Of a stretch of 64,000 bases of DNA, positions 25,401 through 36,300 are shown piece after piece; position 1 is the stretch's first letter, and each line of letters starts with the position of its first letter. The notes below the pieces were generated by a model. That model saw only the letters and a list, made by a program, of their open reading frames with translations. It did no database searches and was not told where the DNA came from. The position numbers and the translations under genes are program-made. This stretch comes from Nocardia sp. NBC_01329 (lineage in GTDB: Bacteria; Actinomycetota; Actinomycetes; Mycobacteriales; Mycobacteriaceae). The stretch lies in assembly GCF_035956715.1 (NCBI RefSeq), contig NZ_CP108381.1, forward strand, positions 4,186,001-4,250,000, in the 5' to 3' direction.

Positions 25401-28400
25401 CAGCCGCGCGAGCCGATCGACCGCCGCCGCGGCCAGCTCGGCGGTCATGCCGCTGTCCTGCTTCCACGGCCCCCACGCCACGGAGACCGCGGGCAGGCCG
25501 GCATGTATCCGCCGGTGCGCCAAGGCGTCCAGTACCGAGTTCGCGGCCGCGTAATTGCCCTGGCCCGCCGACCCGAGCATCCCCGCGACCGACGAGAACA
25601 GCACGAATGCGGCGAGATCGGCGCCGGCGGTGAGCTCGTGCAGATTCAGTGCTCCGTCGACTTTCGGCGCGAGCACCCGATCGACCCGATCCGGGGTGAG
25701 GGTGTCGATCGTGCCGTCGTCCAGGACACCCGCGGCGTGCACGACCCCGGTCAACGGGGGGCCGTCGGCGAGTGAGCCGAGCATGGCCCGTACCGCGTCG
25801 CGGTCGGCGATATCGCAGGCCACCACCCGGGGCCGGGCCCCCAGCTCGGTCAGTTCGGTGACGAGTTCGCCGACGCCTTCGCCACGATCACCGCGCCGGG
25901 ACACCAGCACCAGATCACGGACACCGTGCGTCGTGGCCAGATGCCGCGCCACCAGCGCCCCCAGACCACTGGTGCCGCCGGTGATCAGCACCGCGCCGGT
26001 ACCGAAGGTGAGCGCCGTGTCCGCACCGGTGCCGAGCCGAGTCAGCCGGGGTACCAGCAGGGACCCGGCCCGCACCGCCAGCTGCGACTCGCCGGTGGCC
26101 AGCGCCGCCGCAACCAGATCACCGGTCACCTCGGCGGTATCGCTGTCCACGAGCACGATCCGGCCCGGGTTCTCCGACTGCGCGCTGCGCACCAAACCCC
26201 AGATCCCCGCGGCGGCCAGGTCCGGGTCCGCACCGGGTAACCCGGCCCCGTCTCGGGTCACGACGACCAGCCGAGACTCGTCCGCCACGTGTGCGGCCGG
26301 CTGACTCAGCCAGCCGCGCACGGTCGCCAATGCCGCGTGCACCGCCCGATGCACCGCGTCGGCGGCCGCCGCGTCCGGTGATCCGGCCTCCGGGTCGGCG
26401 AACCACACCACGACGGTGGCGGGGGCGGCGCTCCCGTCGGAGGTCACGGATTCGGCGGCCGCGGACTGCGCCCAGGCGGCCATATCCGGCTGGGTTTCGG
26501 CGAAACCGGTCGCGCCCGGTCGGCCCACCGCGACGAGCCGTCGCTCACCCGCCGATCCGGGTTCCGGTGTATCCGCTGAGATCCAGCGGATTTCGTAGCG
26601 CGCGTCGCGGGCGGTGGAGGTCGCGCTGGTCAACGCTGCGCGGTCGATCGGGCGCGTCAGCAGCGATTCGATCAGGGCCACCGGGTCACCGGCGCCGTCG
26701 CGGAGCTCGACCCGGACGCTGCCGGAACCGTTGGCCCGGATCCGTGCCTGCACCGCAGCCGCGCCCGGACGGTACAGCCGGACCCCGTTGAACGAGAAGG
26801 GCAGCGGGACCTGATCGGTCCGCACCTCAGCGGCCAGGACATCGCCGGCCGCGTGCAGTGCCGCGTCCAGCAGTGCCGGATGCAGCCCGAAACCGGGAGC
26901 GTCCGCGCTGACCGCAGCCGGTAGCAGCACGTCGGCCAGCACCTCGTCCTCGGCCCGGGCGGTGCGGCGCACCCCCTGGAAGGCCGGCCCGTACTCGAAC
27001 CCCTGAGTGAGCAATCGGTCGTAGAGCACTTCGGCCGCGGCCGCGGCGCCCTCGGTGAGCGGGCCGTCGAACCGGCCTGTCGGCAATACATCGACGGCCG
27101 CGCCGGGCGCGAAGACACCTCGGGCGTGCGTGATCGCGTCGGCGGCCGGGTCGTCCGCCGGGCGGGAGGCCACCAGGAACCGGCGCCGCCCGTCGGCGCC
27201 GGCCGCTTCCACGCTGATCTGGATATCGACCTCGCCGCGTTCGGCCAGCCGCAACGGCGCCTCGAGGACCAGCTCGTCGAGTACCTCCGCGCCCAGCCGG
27301 GCACCGGCCGCCAGCGCCAGCTCCACGAAACCCGTCCCCGGCAGCAGCACCGAGCCGAAGACCACGTGATCGGCGATCCACGTCTGCGCTGTCAGCGAGA
27401 GCCGGCCGGTGAACAGCCACTCGTCCCGGCCGGCGAGTGCGACGGCCGCGCCCAGCATGGGGTGGTCGACAGCCAGCAGACCGGCTCGGCGCACGTCACT
27501 CGATCCGTCGGTGGGCGTCAGCCAATACCGCTGCCGCTGGAAGGCGTAGGTCGGCAACGGAACCCGGCGGGGCGCGCGGTCGGTGAACAACCGGCCCCAG
27601 TCCACCCGCAACCCGGCCGCATGCGCGGTACCGAGAAAAGTGACGAACTGCGCCGTCTCGTCGACACCACGCCGACCGGCCGCGAGCACCACCGAACGCG
27701 CCTCGACCTCGGGGTCGGCGGCCAGACAGTCACCCGTCATCGCCGAGAGCACCGCATCCGGACCGATCTCGACGAACCGGCGCACACCCGCACCGATCGC
27801 GGCCTCGATCCCCGGAGCGAAACGCACGCCCGCCCGGACCTGACGCACCCAGTACTCCGGATCGGTCAGCACCGACCCGTCCACCACCGCACCCGTCACA
27901 TCGGACACGATCGGGATCGCCGGCGCCCGGTAGCTCAGACCGGCCGCGATCGCGCCGAATTCGGCCAGCATCGGATCCAGCCGAGCCGAATGGAAGGCGT
28001 GACTCACCCGCAACCGGGTGGTCTTGGCGCCGCGTTCGCGCAGTTCACGTTCGACTTCGCCCACCGCGTCCGCGTCACCGGAGAGCACCACCGAGGCAGG
28101 GCCGTTGACCGCCGCCACCGACAATCTGTCCGGGTACCCGGACAGCAACTCGCCCGCCTCGGTCTCGGTGATCGCGACGGCCAGCATCGCCCCACCCGCC
28201 GGCAACGCACCCATCAGCCGGCCCCGCGCCGCGACCAGCGCGCACGCGTCGGACAAGGTCCACACACCCGCCACATACGCCGCGACCAGCTCACCGATGG
28301 AATGACCCACCAGGATGTCCGGGGCGAGCCCGAACGACTCGACCAACCGGTACAGCGCCACCTCGAACGCGAACAACGCCGGCTGAGTGAACTCGGTGCG

Positions 28401-30305
28401 ATCCAGCAGCTCGCCCGCATCGGCCCGGAACATCAGCTCGCGCAGCGAACTGCCCAGCAATGGGTCGAAGACCGCGCACACCTCGTCCAGCGCCGCCGCG
28501 AACACCGGGAACCCGGCAGACAACCCGGCGCCCATACCCGCCCGCTGTGCACCCTGACCGGTGAACGCGAAGGCGGTACCGCCCGAACCCACTTGCCCGG
28601 ATACCACGCCCGCACCCTGCGCACCCTCGGCAAGGGCCGCCAGCCCCGCCGCGAGTTCCGCGTGATCCCGGCCCACGACGGCCGCCCGCCACTCCAGCTG
28701 CGCCCGGGTCGTGCACAGCGAGTACGCGATATCCCATATTTCCCCGGCCGCATCCGGGTTCAGCAGATCGCGCAACCGGTCGGCCTGGGCCCGCAACGCC
28801 GCCTCGGAACCGGCCGACACCAGCAACGGAACGTACTCGCTGCCAGTCCGCTCCCCGATCACCGCCGACGGCGAATCTCCCTCGGCAGAACCGGAGACCG
28901 TCGTCTCACCGGGCTCCGGTGCCTCCTCCAGAACGATGTGCGCGTTGGTGCCGCTGACCCCGAACGAGGACACACCCGCCCGCCGTGGCCGCTGCCCCGC
29001 GCGCGGCCACGGCGCGCTGTCCTCGAGCAGTCGCACCGTCCCGGCCGACCAATCCACCAGCGGGCTGGGCTCGTCCACGTGCAGCGTCTTCGGCAGCACG
29101 CCGTGCCGCATCGCCTGAACCATCTTGATCACACCGCCGACGCCGGCGCCGGCCGACGTGTGGCCGATATTGGACTTGAGCGAACCCAGCCACAACGGTG
29201 TCTCCACCGGCCGCGCACCGTACACACCGATCAGCGCCCGCGCCTCGATCGGATCACCGAGTTTCGTACCCGTCCCGTGTGCTTCGACCACGTCGATATC
29301 CGCGGGATGCACACCGGCGTTGACCAGCGCCTGGCGGATGACCGCCTCCTGCGACAGACCGTTCGGCGCGGTCAACCCGTTGCTCGCGCCGTCCTGATTG
29401 ATCGCGCTACCACGCACCACCGCCAGCACATCGTGGCCGAGCCGCACCGCGTCCGACAACCGCTCGAGTACCAGTACACCCAGCCCCTCGGCGAAACCGG
29501 TCCCCTCGGCCGCCGCCGCGAACGCCCGGCAGCGACCGTCGGGCGAGAGCGCGCGCTGACGCGCGAACGCGATCAGCAACGACGGATCCGACATCACCGT
29601 GACCCCACCGGCCAGCGCCAGCGAGGTCTCACCCTGCCGCAGCGCCTGGCAGGCCAGATGCAGTGCGACCAGCGAGGACGAGCACGCTGTGTCCACCGAG
29701 ATCGCCGGCCCCTTGAAACCGAGGGTGTAGGCGACCCGGCCCGACAGCACACTGTTGGACACACCCAGGTAGACGTGGCCCTCGGTCTCGGCCGTGATCT
29801 GCGCCGAGCCGACCCGGGGCCCGTAGTCCTGGTGCGCGACGCCGGCGAACACACTGGTATCGCTGTCGCGCAGCGATACCGGATCGATTCCGGCGGCCTC
29901 CAGCGCCTCCCACGACGCCTCGAGCATCAACCGTTGCTGCGGATCCATCGTGGCGGCTTCACGCGGGCTGATCCCGAAGAAGCCCGCGTCGAAACCGGCG
30001 GCGTCGTCGACGAAACCGCCCTGGCGCGTGTAGATCGTGCCCGGCACATCCGGGTCGGCATCGAACAGCCGATCCAGATCCCAGCCCCGGTCCGCCGGGT
30101 AGTCCCCGACCGCGTCCACACCCTCGGCCACGACCCGCCACAGCTCGTCGGGTGAGGTGACCCCACCCGGGTACCGGCAGGCCATCCCGACGATCGCGAT
30201 CGGTTCCCGCGACCGGTCGGTGACCTCGCGCAGTTGCTGTTTGGTGTCGTAGAGCTCTTTGGCGGTCTTCTTGAGATACCGGCGAAGCTCGTCGTTGTCG
30301 GCCAT
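19431..30305 (-). CDS. Modular type I polyketide synthase, two KS-AT-DH-KR-ACP modules (pksC of this locus)
   Basis: A 3624-residue PKS. The N-terminal coiled-coil docking segment (DNDELRRYLKKTAKELYDTK) accepts the chain from another subunit. Module 1 (about residues 33-1800) and module 2 (about 1807-3555) are both KS-AT-DH-KR-ACP with all catalytic residues present. Each should add a two-carbon unit and leave an E double bond. The C-terminus after the last ACP is a helical docking tail (DDQLAALRSMFTTIRSAQDKQHLATRIRAMLDEA) with no thioesterase, so the chain is passed on. The logical order places this protein second, after the subunit with the KSQ loading domain and before the one with the TE. 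The ATG at 30305 has AGGAG behind it, and only 25 bp separate it from the pksB stop. Last gene of the PKS operon. Confidence 0.95.
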   Translation of the reverse strand: MADNDELRRYLKKTAKELYDTKQQLREVTDRSREPIAIVGMACRYPGGVTSPDELWRVVAEGVDAVGDYPADRGWDLDRLFDADPDVPGTIYTRQGGFVDDAAGFDAGFFGISPREAATMDPQQRLMLEASWEALEAAGIDPVSLRDSDTSVFAGVAHQDYGPRVGSAQITAETEGHVYLGVSNSVLSGRVAYTLGFKGPAISVDTACSSSLVALHLACQALRQGETSLALAGGVTVMSDPSLLIAFARQRALSPDGRCRAFAAAAEGTGFAEGLGVLVLERLSDAVRLGHDVLAVVRGSAINQDGASNGLTAPNGLSQEAVIRQALVNAGVHPADIDVVEAHGTGTKLGDPIEARALIGVYGARPVETPLWLGSLKSNIGHTSAGAGVGGVIKMVQAMRHGVLPKTLHVDEPSPLVDWSAGTVRLLEDSAPWPRAGQRPRRAGVSSFGVSGTNAHIVLEEAPEPGETTVSGSAEGDSPSAVIGERTGSEYVPLLVSAGSEAALRAQADRLRDLLNPDAAGEIWDIAYSLCTTRAQLEWRAAVVGRDHAELAAGLAALAEGAQGAGVVSGQVGSGGTAFAFTGQGAQRAGMGAGLSAGFPVFAAALDEVCAVFDPLLGSSLRELMFRADAGELLDRTEFTQPALFAFEVALYRLVESFGLAPDILVGHSIGELVAAYVAGVWTLSDACALVAARGRLMGALPAGGAMLAVAITETEAGELLSGYPDRLSVAAVNGPASVVLSGDADAVGEVERELRERGAKTTRLRVSHAFHSARLDPMLAEFGAIAAGLSYRAPAIPIVSDVTGAVVDGSVLTDPEYWVRQVRAGVRFAPGIEAAIGAGVRRFVEIGPDAVLSAMTGDCLAADPEVEARSVVLAAGRRGVDETAQFVTFLGTAHAAGLRVDWGRLFTDRAPRRVPLPTYAFQRQRYWLTPTDGSSDVRRAGLLAVDHPMLGAAVALAGRDEWLFTGRLSLTAQTWIADHVVFGSVLLPGTGFVELALAAGARLGAEVLDELVLEAPLRLAERGEVDIQISVEAAGADGRRRFLVASRPADDPAADAITHARGVFAPGAAVDVLPTGRFDGPLTEGAAAAAEVLYDRLLTQGFEYGPAFQGVRRTARAEDEVLADVLLPAAVSADAPGFGLHPALLDAALHAAGDVLAAEVRTDQVPLPFSFNGVRLYRPGAAAVQARIRANGSGSVRVELRDGAGDPVALIESLLTRPIDRAALTSATSTARDARYEIRWISADTPEPGSAGERRLVAVGRPGATGFAETQPDMAAWAQSAAAESVTSDGSAAPATVVVWFADPEAGSPDAAAADAVHRAVHAALATVRGWLSQPAAHVADESRLVVVTRDGAGLPGADPDLAAAGIWGLVRSAQSENPGRIVLVDSDTAEVTGDLVAAALATGESQLAVRAGSLLVPRLTRLGTGADTALTFGTGAVLITGGTSGLGALVARHLATTHGVRDLVLVSRRGDRGEGVGELVTELTELGARPRVVACDIADRDAVRAMLGSLADGPPLTGVVHAAGVLDDGTIDTLTPDRVDRVLAPKVDGALNLHELTAGADLAAFVLFSSVAGMLGSAGQGNYAAANSVLDALAHRRIHAGLPAVSVAWGPWKQDSGMTAELAAAAVDRLARLGFRSLAEADGLALLDLAGGPAFLAAVDFDIPALSIQSRAGVLPDLLRTLVPAPPPRRVGGGGESADLLRRLAAATPDTHEEILVGFVRDQVAEVLGHPSGAAIDPEKPFSELGFDSLGGVDFRNRLSKATGLRLPSILIFDYPTVTATARYLRTQIEGGTTRTRRTERRTEADEPIAIVGMACRYPGGVSSADELWDLVSAGTDAIGAFPADRGWDLDGLIHPDPDHAGTSYSGRGGFLDDATGFDAAFFDIAPREAVAMDPQQRLLLEVSWEALEHAGIDPVSLRGSDSSVYTGVMYQDYEVLARRAGADAEGYIGTGGAGSVVSGRVAYTLGLEGPALTVDTACSSSLVALHLACRALRQGETSLALVGGATVMATPLPFVEFSRQRGLARDGRCKPFSAAADGVSWGEGAAVLVVERLSDARRLGHDVLAVVRGSAVNQDGASNGLTAPNGPSQERVITAALADAGLRAGDVDAVEAHGTGTALGDPIEAHALMAVYGQDRSREPLRVGSLKSNIGHTQAASGVGGVIKMVQALRHEMLPKSLHAEELSPHVDWSAGAVRVLTAPEPWSAGAAVRRAGVSSFGISGTNAHVILEEAPRPSPAPAAPAGGEPVPAAEVVPLVVSAKSVPALRAQADRIRAWWTAHPDVDAATLGRSLLDTRTSFDRRGVVVGGDREGLLTGLAALASDIPSPAVVAGQATAGTTAFLFTGGGAQRVGMGAELSRAFPVFAAALDEVCAEFDPHLDGSLRTAMFTDPDGLLDRMDWMQPALFAFEVAMFRLLESFGVEPDVVAGHSLGELVAAYVAGVWSLTDACALVAARGRLMGSAPSGGAMLAAAVSEAEAAWYLDCNDDRVSVGTVNGPRSVVFSGFADAVGELQARLTADGVQHTVLRISHASHSVVMEPILDEFRAAAQSLTYRAPSIPLVSNVSATRVTDEVCDPDYWVRHVRSCVRFAPGVELLIESGVRRFVEVGPDAALTVMIEESLAERPEIAAAATVVASARRSTDEIVGFVAALGRAHTAGIPVRLHQLFAGRPLERVILPAYAFQHHRYWLSPGADPATGSLGHPLLTTGLPLAGRDEWQFTGRFSLRTHPWIADHAVFGSVLLPGTAFVELACSVGAHLHLDTVEELLLEAPLSIAAGDDIEMQIGVDKPDEEGRRAFTVYSRLHAGGDTAHENPWATHARGVLALGAESAPSWNEPSWPPAGAQPAADESIYDRLAEAGFDYGPAFQGVTARWIRGEHTYAEISLDDSAVGSTTGFGVHPALLDACLHVAVTGLLDDLPPGRLPLPYTFAGVRLWRPGARAARVRAVAGGDGRVGIDVADDSGAVVLTIDAVASRPVDAADLTAAVASRPAPVLGLRWVESELPQPRFPDAREIASVGSVRIPGIDRHHPELAGTERVPDVVVWSPGPGPLVADDPEAGSGPARSAGDRAGIVRAAVHAAWHTVRSWLAVDLPDQARLVVATRRATVIDGEPVDLAAAAAAGLVRSAQSEHPGRIILLDHDDELSPDLIHAALVAGRADLAVRGSRMYVPRVVQSAAAAPASVPGGAFGTGTVLITGGTTGLGAVTARHLVAVHGVEHLLLVSRRGAAAAGVADLVSELSGLGARVRVAACDVTDHAAMASLLDSIDHAHPLTGVIHSAGLLDDGTIETLTTEQIDRVLAPKVDGALILDELTRGHDLRAFVVFSSLAAAMGSPGQGNYAAANSVLDALARVRRAEGLPAVSVAWGPWTPDIGMTGELDRSAVARLERMGIEVLGEGVGTILFDAALSAGEPVVVGARFDRSTLAAQSRAGLLAEVLSGLVPARPRRSGAGVPGDGLARRLAAAAEDERDELALEFVREQAAAVLGYPSAAAVEPDTPFKSLGFDSLGGVELRNRLSEASGFRLPATLVFDHPTAAAVAKLLLRRWEDTAVTSAVDDQLAALRSMFTTIRSAQDKQHLATRIRAMLDEATIEPEPSAVPAHVVVADASADELFALLDRELGD
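19640..24885 (-). other. pksC module 2: KS-AT(HASH)-DH-KR-ACP
   Basis: KS Cys1981 in DTACSSS. AT Ser2432 in GHSLGE, with GGGAQ in place of the usual GQGAQ and HASH at 2532-2535: a malonyl-type AT whose HAFH Phe is Ser, so specificity is uncertain (malonyl, methylmalonyl or larger). DH His2736 (HAVFGSVLLP) and Asp2906 (DACLH). KR with LDD, B-type, Tyr3341. ACP Ser3508 in GFDSL. Predicted alkene, branch possible at product C8. Confidence 0.88.
24890..30207 (-). other. pksC module 1: KS-AT(malonyl)-DH-KR-ACP
   Basis: KS Cys208. AT Ser669 in GHSIGE with HAFH at 769-772, malonyl-type. DH His980 (HVVFGSVLLP) and Asp1147 (DAALH). KR with LDD, B-type, Tyr1585 in GNYAAAN. ACP Ser1751 in GFDSL. Adds an unbranched two-carbon unit with an alkene. 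Confidence 0.9.
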
Positions 30306-30330
30306 CGGTGGGGCTCCTGCTCGTGCCAGT

Positions 30331-33300
30331 TCAGCTGAGGTTGTCGATGAAATCGAAGAGCTCGCGATCGTCGGCGTCGTCGAGCTTTTCGGCGTTTTCG
30401 GCCAGATCGGCCGCACCCTGGTCGTCTGCTTCCAGTTGGCGTTGCAGCACGACCAGCCGGCTCGCGATCTCCGACCGTTGCGCCGGCGAGAGTTCCGCGG
30501 CGGCGCAGCGGCGCGCCAGGGAATCGAACTCGATCGTGATCGCCGGCATCGGGTCGTCGCCGGGTGCGATTTCGCGGCGGAGGAAAGTCGCCAGGGCCAC
30601 CGGGGTGGGGTAGTCGAACACGGCGGTCGCGGCGAGCTGCACGCCCGCCGACGCCTTGAGCCGGTTGCGGAACTCCATGATGCCCAGCGAATCGAAACCG
30701 ATATCGCTGAACTGCTTGTCCACGCTGATCTCCGCCGCGCTGTGGTAGCCCAGCACCGCCGCGGCCTGCGCCCGGATCACCTCCAGCAGTAGCTGTTCCT
30801 GCTCGGCCGGCGAGCGGCCGAGCAGCTGTCCGGCCAGCCCGGTCGGCGACTCGTCCACCGGCCCCGCCGCCCGCCGCCGCGCCGGGCGGGTCAGACCGCG
30901 CATCACCGCCCGCAGTTCGACCGGCGACAGTTCGGCCAGCGCGGCCCGGTCCAGCCGGGCCGCCACCGAAACGGCCCGTCCGGCCGCGAGCGCGGCGTCG
31001 AACAGCGCCATACCGTCGGAATCCTCCAGTGGTAGCAGGCCCTCGCGGCGCAGACGGGCCAGATCGGCGTCCGACAGTGCGCTGGTCATGCCACCGCCCT
31101 GCCGCCACGGACCCCATGCCAGCGAGGTGGCGGGTAGTCCGCTGATCCGGCGGTGGTGCGCCAGGCTGTCCAGGAAGACGTTCGCGGCGGCATAGTTGGC
31201 TTGCCCCGAACTGCCGATGACACCGGCGATCGACGAGTACAGGACGAACGCCGCGAGATCGAGATCCTGGGTGGCCTCGTGCAGGTTCCACGCGGCATCG
31301 ACTTTGGCTGCCAGCACCGCGCCGATCTGTTCCTCGGTCAGCTGCTCGAAGACCCCGTCGGCCAGCACACCCGCGGCGTGCACGACAGCGGTGAGCGGAC
31401 GATCCGGGGGGATACTCGCCAGCACCGCGTCCACGGCCGCTCGATCGGCGGCATCACATGCCACCACCTCGACTTCGGCGCCCGCGGCGACCAGTTCGTC
31501 CCGCAGCTCGACCGCGCCGGGCGCGGCCGATCCACGGCGACCGGCCAGCACCAGCCGCCGCACGCCGTATGTCCGGACCAGGTGCCGGGCCAGCACCGCT
31601 CCCAGCGCACCGGTGCCGCCGGTGATCAGGACGGTCCCGTCCTTCCGCAACCGGCTGGGCACGGTGAGCACGTTCTTACCGATGTGCTGGGCTTGGCTCA
31701 GATACCGGTAGGCATCGGGGCCGTTGCGCACATCCCAGGCGGTGATCGGAGACGGCCCCAGTGCTCCGGCCTCGAAAAGCTCCACCAAGGTCGCCAGGAT
31801 CTCCTGTAACCGGCCGGGATCGGCGTCCAACAGCATGAAGCTCCGATACCGGACACCCGGATGTTCGGCCGCCACCTCCGCCGGATCACGACGGTCGATC
31901 ATGCCCATCTCGATGAACCGGCCGCCGCGCGGCAACAGCCGCAACGACGCGTCCACGAACTCACCGGCCAGCGAATCCAGCACGATGTCCACACCACGGC
32001 CGCCGGTGACATCCAGGAACTTCTGCTCGAAGGCCAGTGTCCGCGAATCCCCGATCGAGTCCGCGGGGAATCCGAGTTCCCGCAGTACCTCCCACTTCGG
32101 CGCACTGGCCGTGACCAGCGAACGCAAGCCCAGATGCCGGGCGACCCGGATCGCCGCCATCCCGACCCCACCGGTCGCCGCGTGCAGCAGCAATGTCTCG
32201 CCCGGCGCGGCCGCGGCCAGGTCCACCAGCGCGTAATAAGCGGTGGCGTACGCGATCGGTACCGAGGCAGCTCGGGCGAACGACCAGCCACGCGGTATCC
32301 GGGCGAGCAGACGCCGATCGGTCACGGTGACCGAGCCCACCTCGGTGACGAACCCGAACACGCGGTCGCCGGGGACGAATTCGGTGACGTCCGCGGCGAC
32401 CTCGAGTACGACGCCGGCGCCTTCACCCCCGATCCCCGCGCTCGGGTCCGGATAGGTGCCGAGTGCGATCAGCACATCGCGGAAGTTGAGACCGACCGCG
32501 CGCATGCTCACCCGGACCTGGCCCGGAGTCAGCGCCGAGGGCGCGTCGGAGTTCTCGGCCACCGCGAAGTTTTCCCCGGTCAAAGTGCCCGCCCCGCGCA
32601 GTTCGAGCGACCACGAGGACTCACCGACCATATCGACGACCAGCTCGTCGCCGACTCGCCGCAGCCGTGGCACCTGGATCGCACCGCGCCGAATTGCCAG
32701 CTGTGGCTCCTGTCGCACCGACAGCGCCGTCGCGATACCGCTCGCGCACTCGGCCCAGTCATCGATATCGAGCAGCACCAGCCGATCCGGATGCTCACTC
32801 TGCACCGAGCGCGCCAGACCCCATACCGCCGACGACGACAGATCCACCGGCTCGCCCGGATGCACCGCGACCGCTCGTCGCGTCACCACCACGATCGGTA
32901 CGTCCCGGGCCAGCAGGCGTTTGATCCGGGCGGAGACGTCGAGAACCACATCGCGGACTGTTTCCGGTAGATCACCGGCGACCACCTGATGGTCTACCCG
33001 GATCACCGCCGCGACCCGGCCGGCGACGGTAACGATCTCACCGAGATCACCGGCGTCGGACACGGTTTCGGCGGCGGTGATCTCCTCGGCGTGCTCCACG
33101 CCGAACTCGGGCACCCGCACCCACTCCACTTCGTAGCCCGTCCCCGGCAAGCCCCGGCCGACCGGCTCGAGCGCCGCGACGGAGATCGGCCGCAGTGTCA
33201 ACGTCCCGATCCGGGCCACCGGAACACCCGAGGTGTCCGCCAGCCATACCGCCACCCGGCCGGCGGAAGTACTCGCCATCGCACGCATCCGCACCGAGGA

Positions 33301-36300
33301 CGCACCCGCCGCGACGAGGTCCACGTCCTCCCAGGAGAACGGCACGGCCACCGCACCGGAACCCGGGGCGGGAACCAACCCACCCACGACCACCGCGTGC
33401 AACGCGGCATCCAGCAGCGCCGGGTGGATGCCGAACCCACCGGCCGGGCCCGCGGCGTCCGGCAGGGTCACCTCGGCGAACACTTCACCGTCCCCACGCC
33501 ACAGCGCCCGCAGACCGCGGAACGCGGGGCCGTACTCGTAGCCGCGTGCGGCGAGATCCGCGTACACGTCACCTATCTCGACGGCCGCCGCTGCCCGCGG
33601 CGGCCAGCTCATCGGCTCGGTGGCACCGTCGGCGGTGCTCGCGGCCGACGGATCCGGTACGACCGTCGCCGATACATGCCGAATCCACCGGTCGGGCCGG
33701 TCGCCGTCGTCCGCGCCGGAGCCGGGTCGCGAGTACACCGACACCGTCCGCGCACCGGACTCGTCCGGCCCGCTCGCGACCACCCGCAATTCGACCGCCG
33801 TGTCCCCGGCCAACGGCAACGGCGACTCGACCACCATTTCCGCCACCCGCGGGCAGTCCACCGACGTCCCGGCATGCAGGACCAGGTCGACGAACGCCGC
33901 GCCCGGAATAAGCGTCGTCCCGGCGACCGTGTGGTCCGCCAGCCACGGATGACTGTCCACCGCCAAACGTCCGGTGAACACGGCCCCATCGGAATCCGGC
34001 AGCCGCACCATCGCACCCAACAGTGGATGGCCGGCCTGGTCCATACCCGACTGTCGGATATCCGACGTGGTAATGGGTGCCGGCCAGTACCGCTGGTGCT
34101 GGAACGCGTAGGTAGGCAACGACACCCGGTTCGCCGCGCGGCCCACGAACAACGGCCGCCAATCCACCGCGACACCGGCGACATGAGCCCACGCCAGCGT
34201 CGCCAGCAATTGTGCCGGTTCGTCGCTCGAACGCCTGGCGGCCGCCACGAATATCGAACGATCTTCGATATCGGGTGTTTCGGCGAGGCACTGCCGAGCC
34301 ATCGCGCTCAGTACCGCATCCGGCCCGATCTCGACGAATCGCCGCACCCCGATCGAGACCGCCGTTTCCACTCCCGGCGCGAACCGCACACAGCCACGCA
34401 GCTGGTCGACCCAGTAGCCCGGATCGGTCAGCTCGGCGGCGGCCACCGAGCCGGAGACATTGGACACGATGGGCACGGTGGGCAGGTGGTAGGTCACCCC
34501 CTGCGCCACTCGGCGGAACTCGTCCAGCACGGGGTCCATTCGCGGGGAATGGAACGCGTGACTCACCCGCAGCCGATTGGTCTTCACACCCGCCCGGCCG
34601 AGCTCGGCCTCGATCTCGGCGACGGCGTCGAGATCACCCGACAGCACCACCGACGACGGGCCGTTGACGGCTGCCACCGACACCCGGTCGGCACGACCGG
34701 CGACAGCCTCCGCGGCGACCTCCTCGGAGACGGCCGCCGCCAGCATCGCGCCGCCCACGGGCAGCGCGCCCATGGATCGGCCCCGGGCCACCACCAGCGC
34801 GCAGGCGTCGGGCAGCGACCAGACACCGGCCACATACGCTGCCGCGAGTTCACCGATCGAGTGCCCGATCAGCACATCGGGCACGACTCCGAACGATGCC
34901 AGCAGCCGGAAGGCCGCCACCTCGAAGGCGAACAGCGCCGGCTGGGTGAACTCGGTCCGATCGAGTAGATCCGCGTTGCCGGGGTCGAACACGATATCTG
35001 CGAGTGAGGTGCCCAGTAACGGATCGATATGTGAGCAGACCTCGTCGAAGGCGGCCGCGAAAACATCGAAGGCCGCGTACAGTCCGGCGCCCATGCCGGT
35101 GCGCTGAGCACCCTGCCCGGTGAACAGCAGGGCTGTCGCGCCGGTGCCGGCCGTCGCCGTGATCGTGCCGGGCGCGCCGGCCGCGATCTCGGCCAGACCG
35201 GCGAGCAGTTCGTCGCGGTCGGCGGCGACCACCACACCACGCCGATCGAGTCGAGCCCGGGTGGTGTCCAGGGCCTGGGCCGCGTCCCGGAGATCGAGGT
35301 CGGCGTGTTCGAGCAACCACTGCCGCAATCGTTGTGCCTGAGCCCGCAAGCCCGGCTCCGAGTTCGCCGACACCGGAAACGGCACAGCCGCGCGCGGCAC
35401 CGGAATCGGCACAGCCGCGCGCGGCACCAGAATCGGCACAGCCGTGCGCGGCGGGTCCACCGGCTCGGCCGCCCTGGCCCGAACACGCGGCGCCTCCTCC
35501 AGGATGGCGTGCGCGTTGGTGCCGCTGACCCCGAACGAAGACACCCCGGCGCGCCGGATCCGGCCATCGGCCGGCCACGGCGCGGCCTCGGTCAGCAGCG
35601 CCACCTTCCCGGCCGACCATTCCACGTGCGGACTCGGCTCGTCGGCGTGCAGGGTCTTGGGCAGCATCTCGTGCCGCAGCGCCTGCACCATCTTGATCAC
35701 CCCGCCGACACCCGCGGCGGCCACGGTGTGCCCGATATTCGACTTGACCGTGCCGATGCGCACCGGGTGCTCGCGATCACGGCCATAGGCCGAGATCAGC
35801 GCGTTCGCTTCGATCGGATCGCCCAGCGTGGTACCGGTGCCGTGCGCCTCGACCGCGTCCACATCGGCGGGTCCGAGGCCGGCGTCGGCCAGCGCGGCCG
35901 CGATCACCCGTTCCTGGGACGGGCCGTTCGGAGCGGTCAGCCCGTTGCTCGCGCCGTCCTGGTTCACCGCGGTTCCGCGGACCACCGCCAGCACGTCGTG
36001 GCCGAGCCGCACCGCATCGGACAACCGTTCCAGCACCAGCACGCCGACGCCTTCGGCGAACCCGACACCGTCGGCATCAGCGGAGAACGGTTTGCTCCGC
36101 CCATCCGGGGCCAGCCCGCGCTGCCGCGCGAAATTGATGTACAACCAGGGTGTCGCCGCGACGGTCACGCCACCGGCCAGAGCCAGCGAGGTGTCCCCTT
36201 CGCGCAGCGCTCGGCAGGCCTGATGCAGCGCGACCAGCGACGACGAACACGCGGTGTCCACACTGACCGCGGGCCCTTCCAGCCCCAGGACATAGGACAC

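Noticed and set aside
27126..30155. 1009-codon open frame antisense to pksC
   Set aside because: Long antisense frames are expected opposite GC-rich PKS genes; the translation is Arg/His/Gln-rich with no domain, while the minus strand encodes intact KS and AT motifs.
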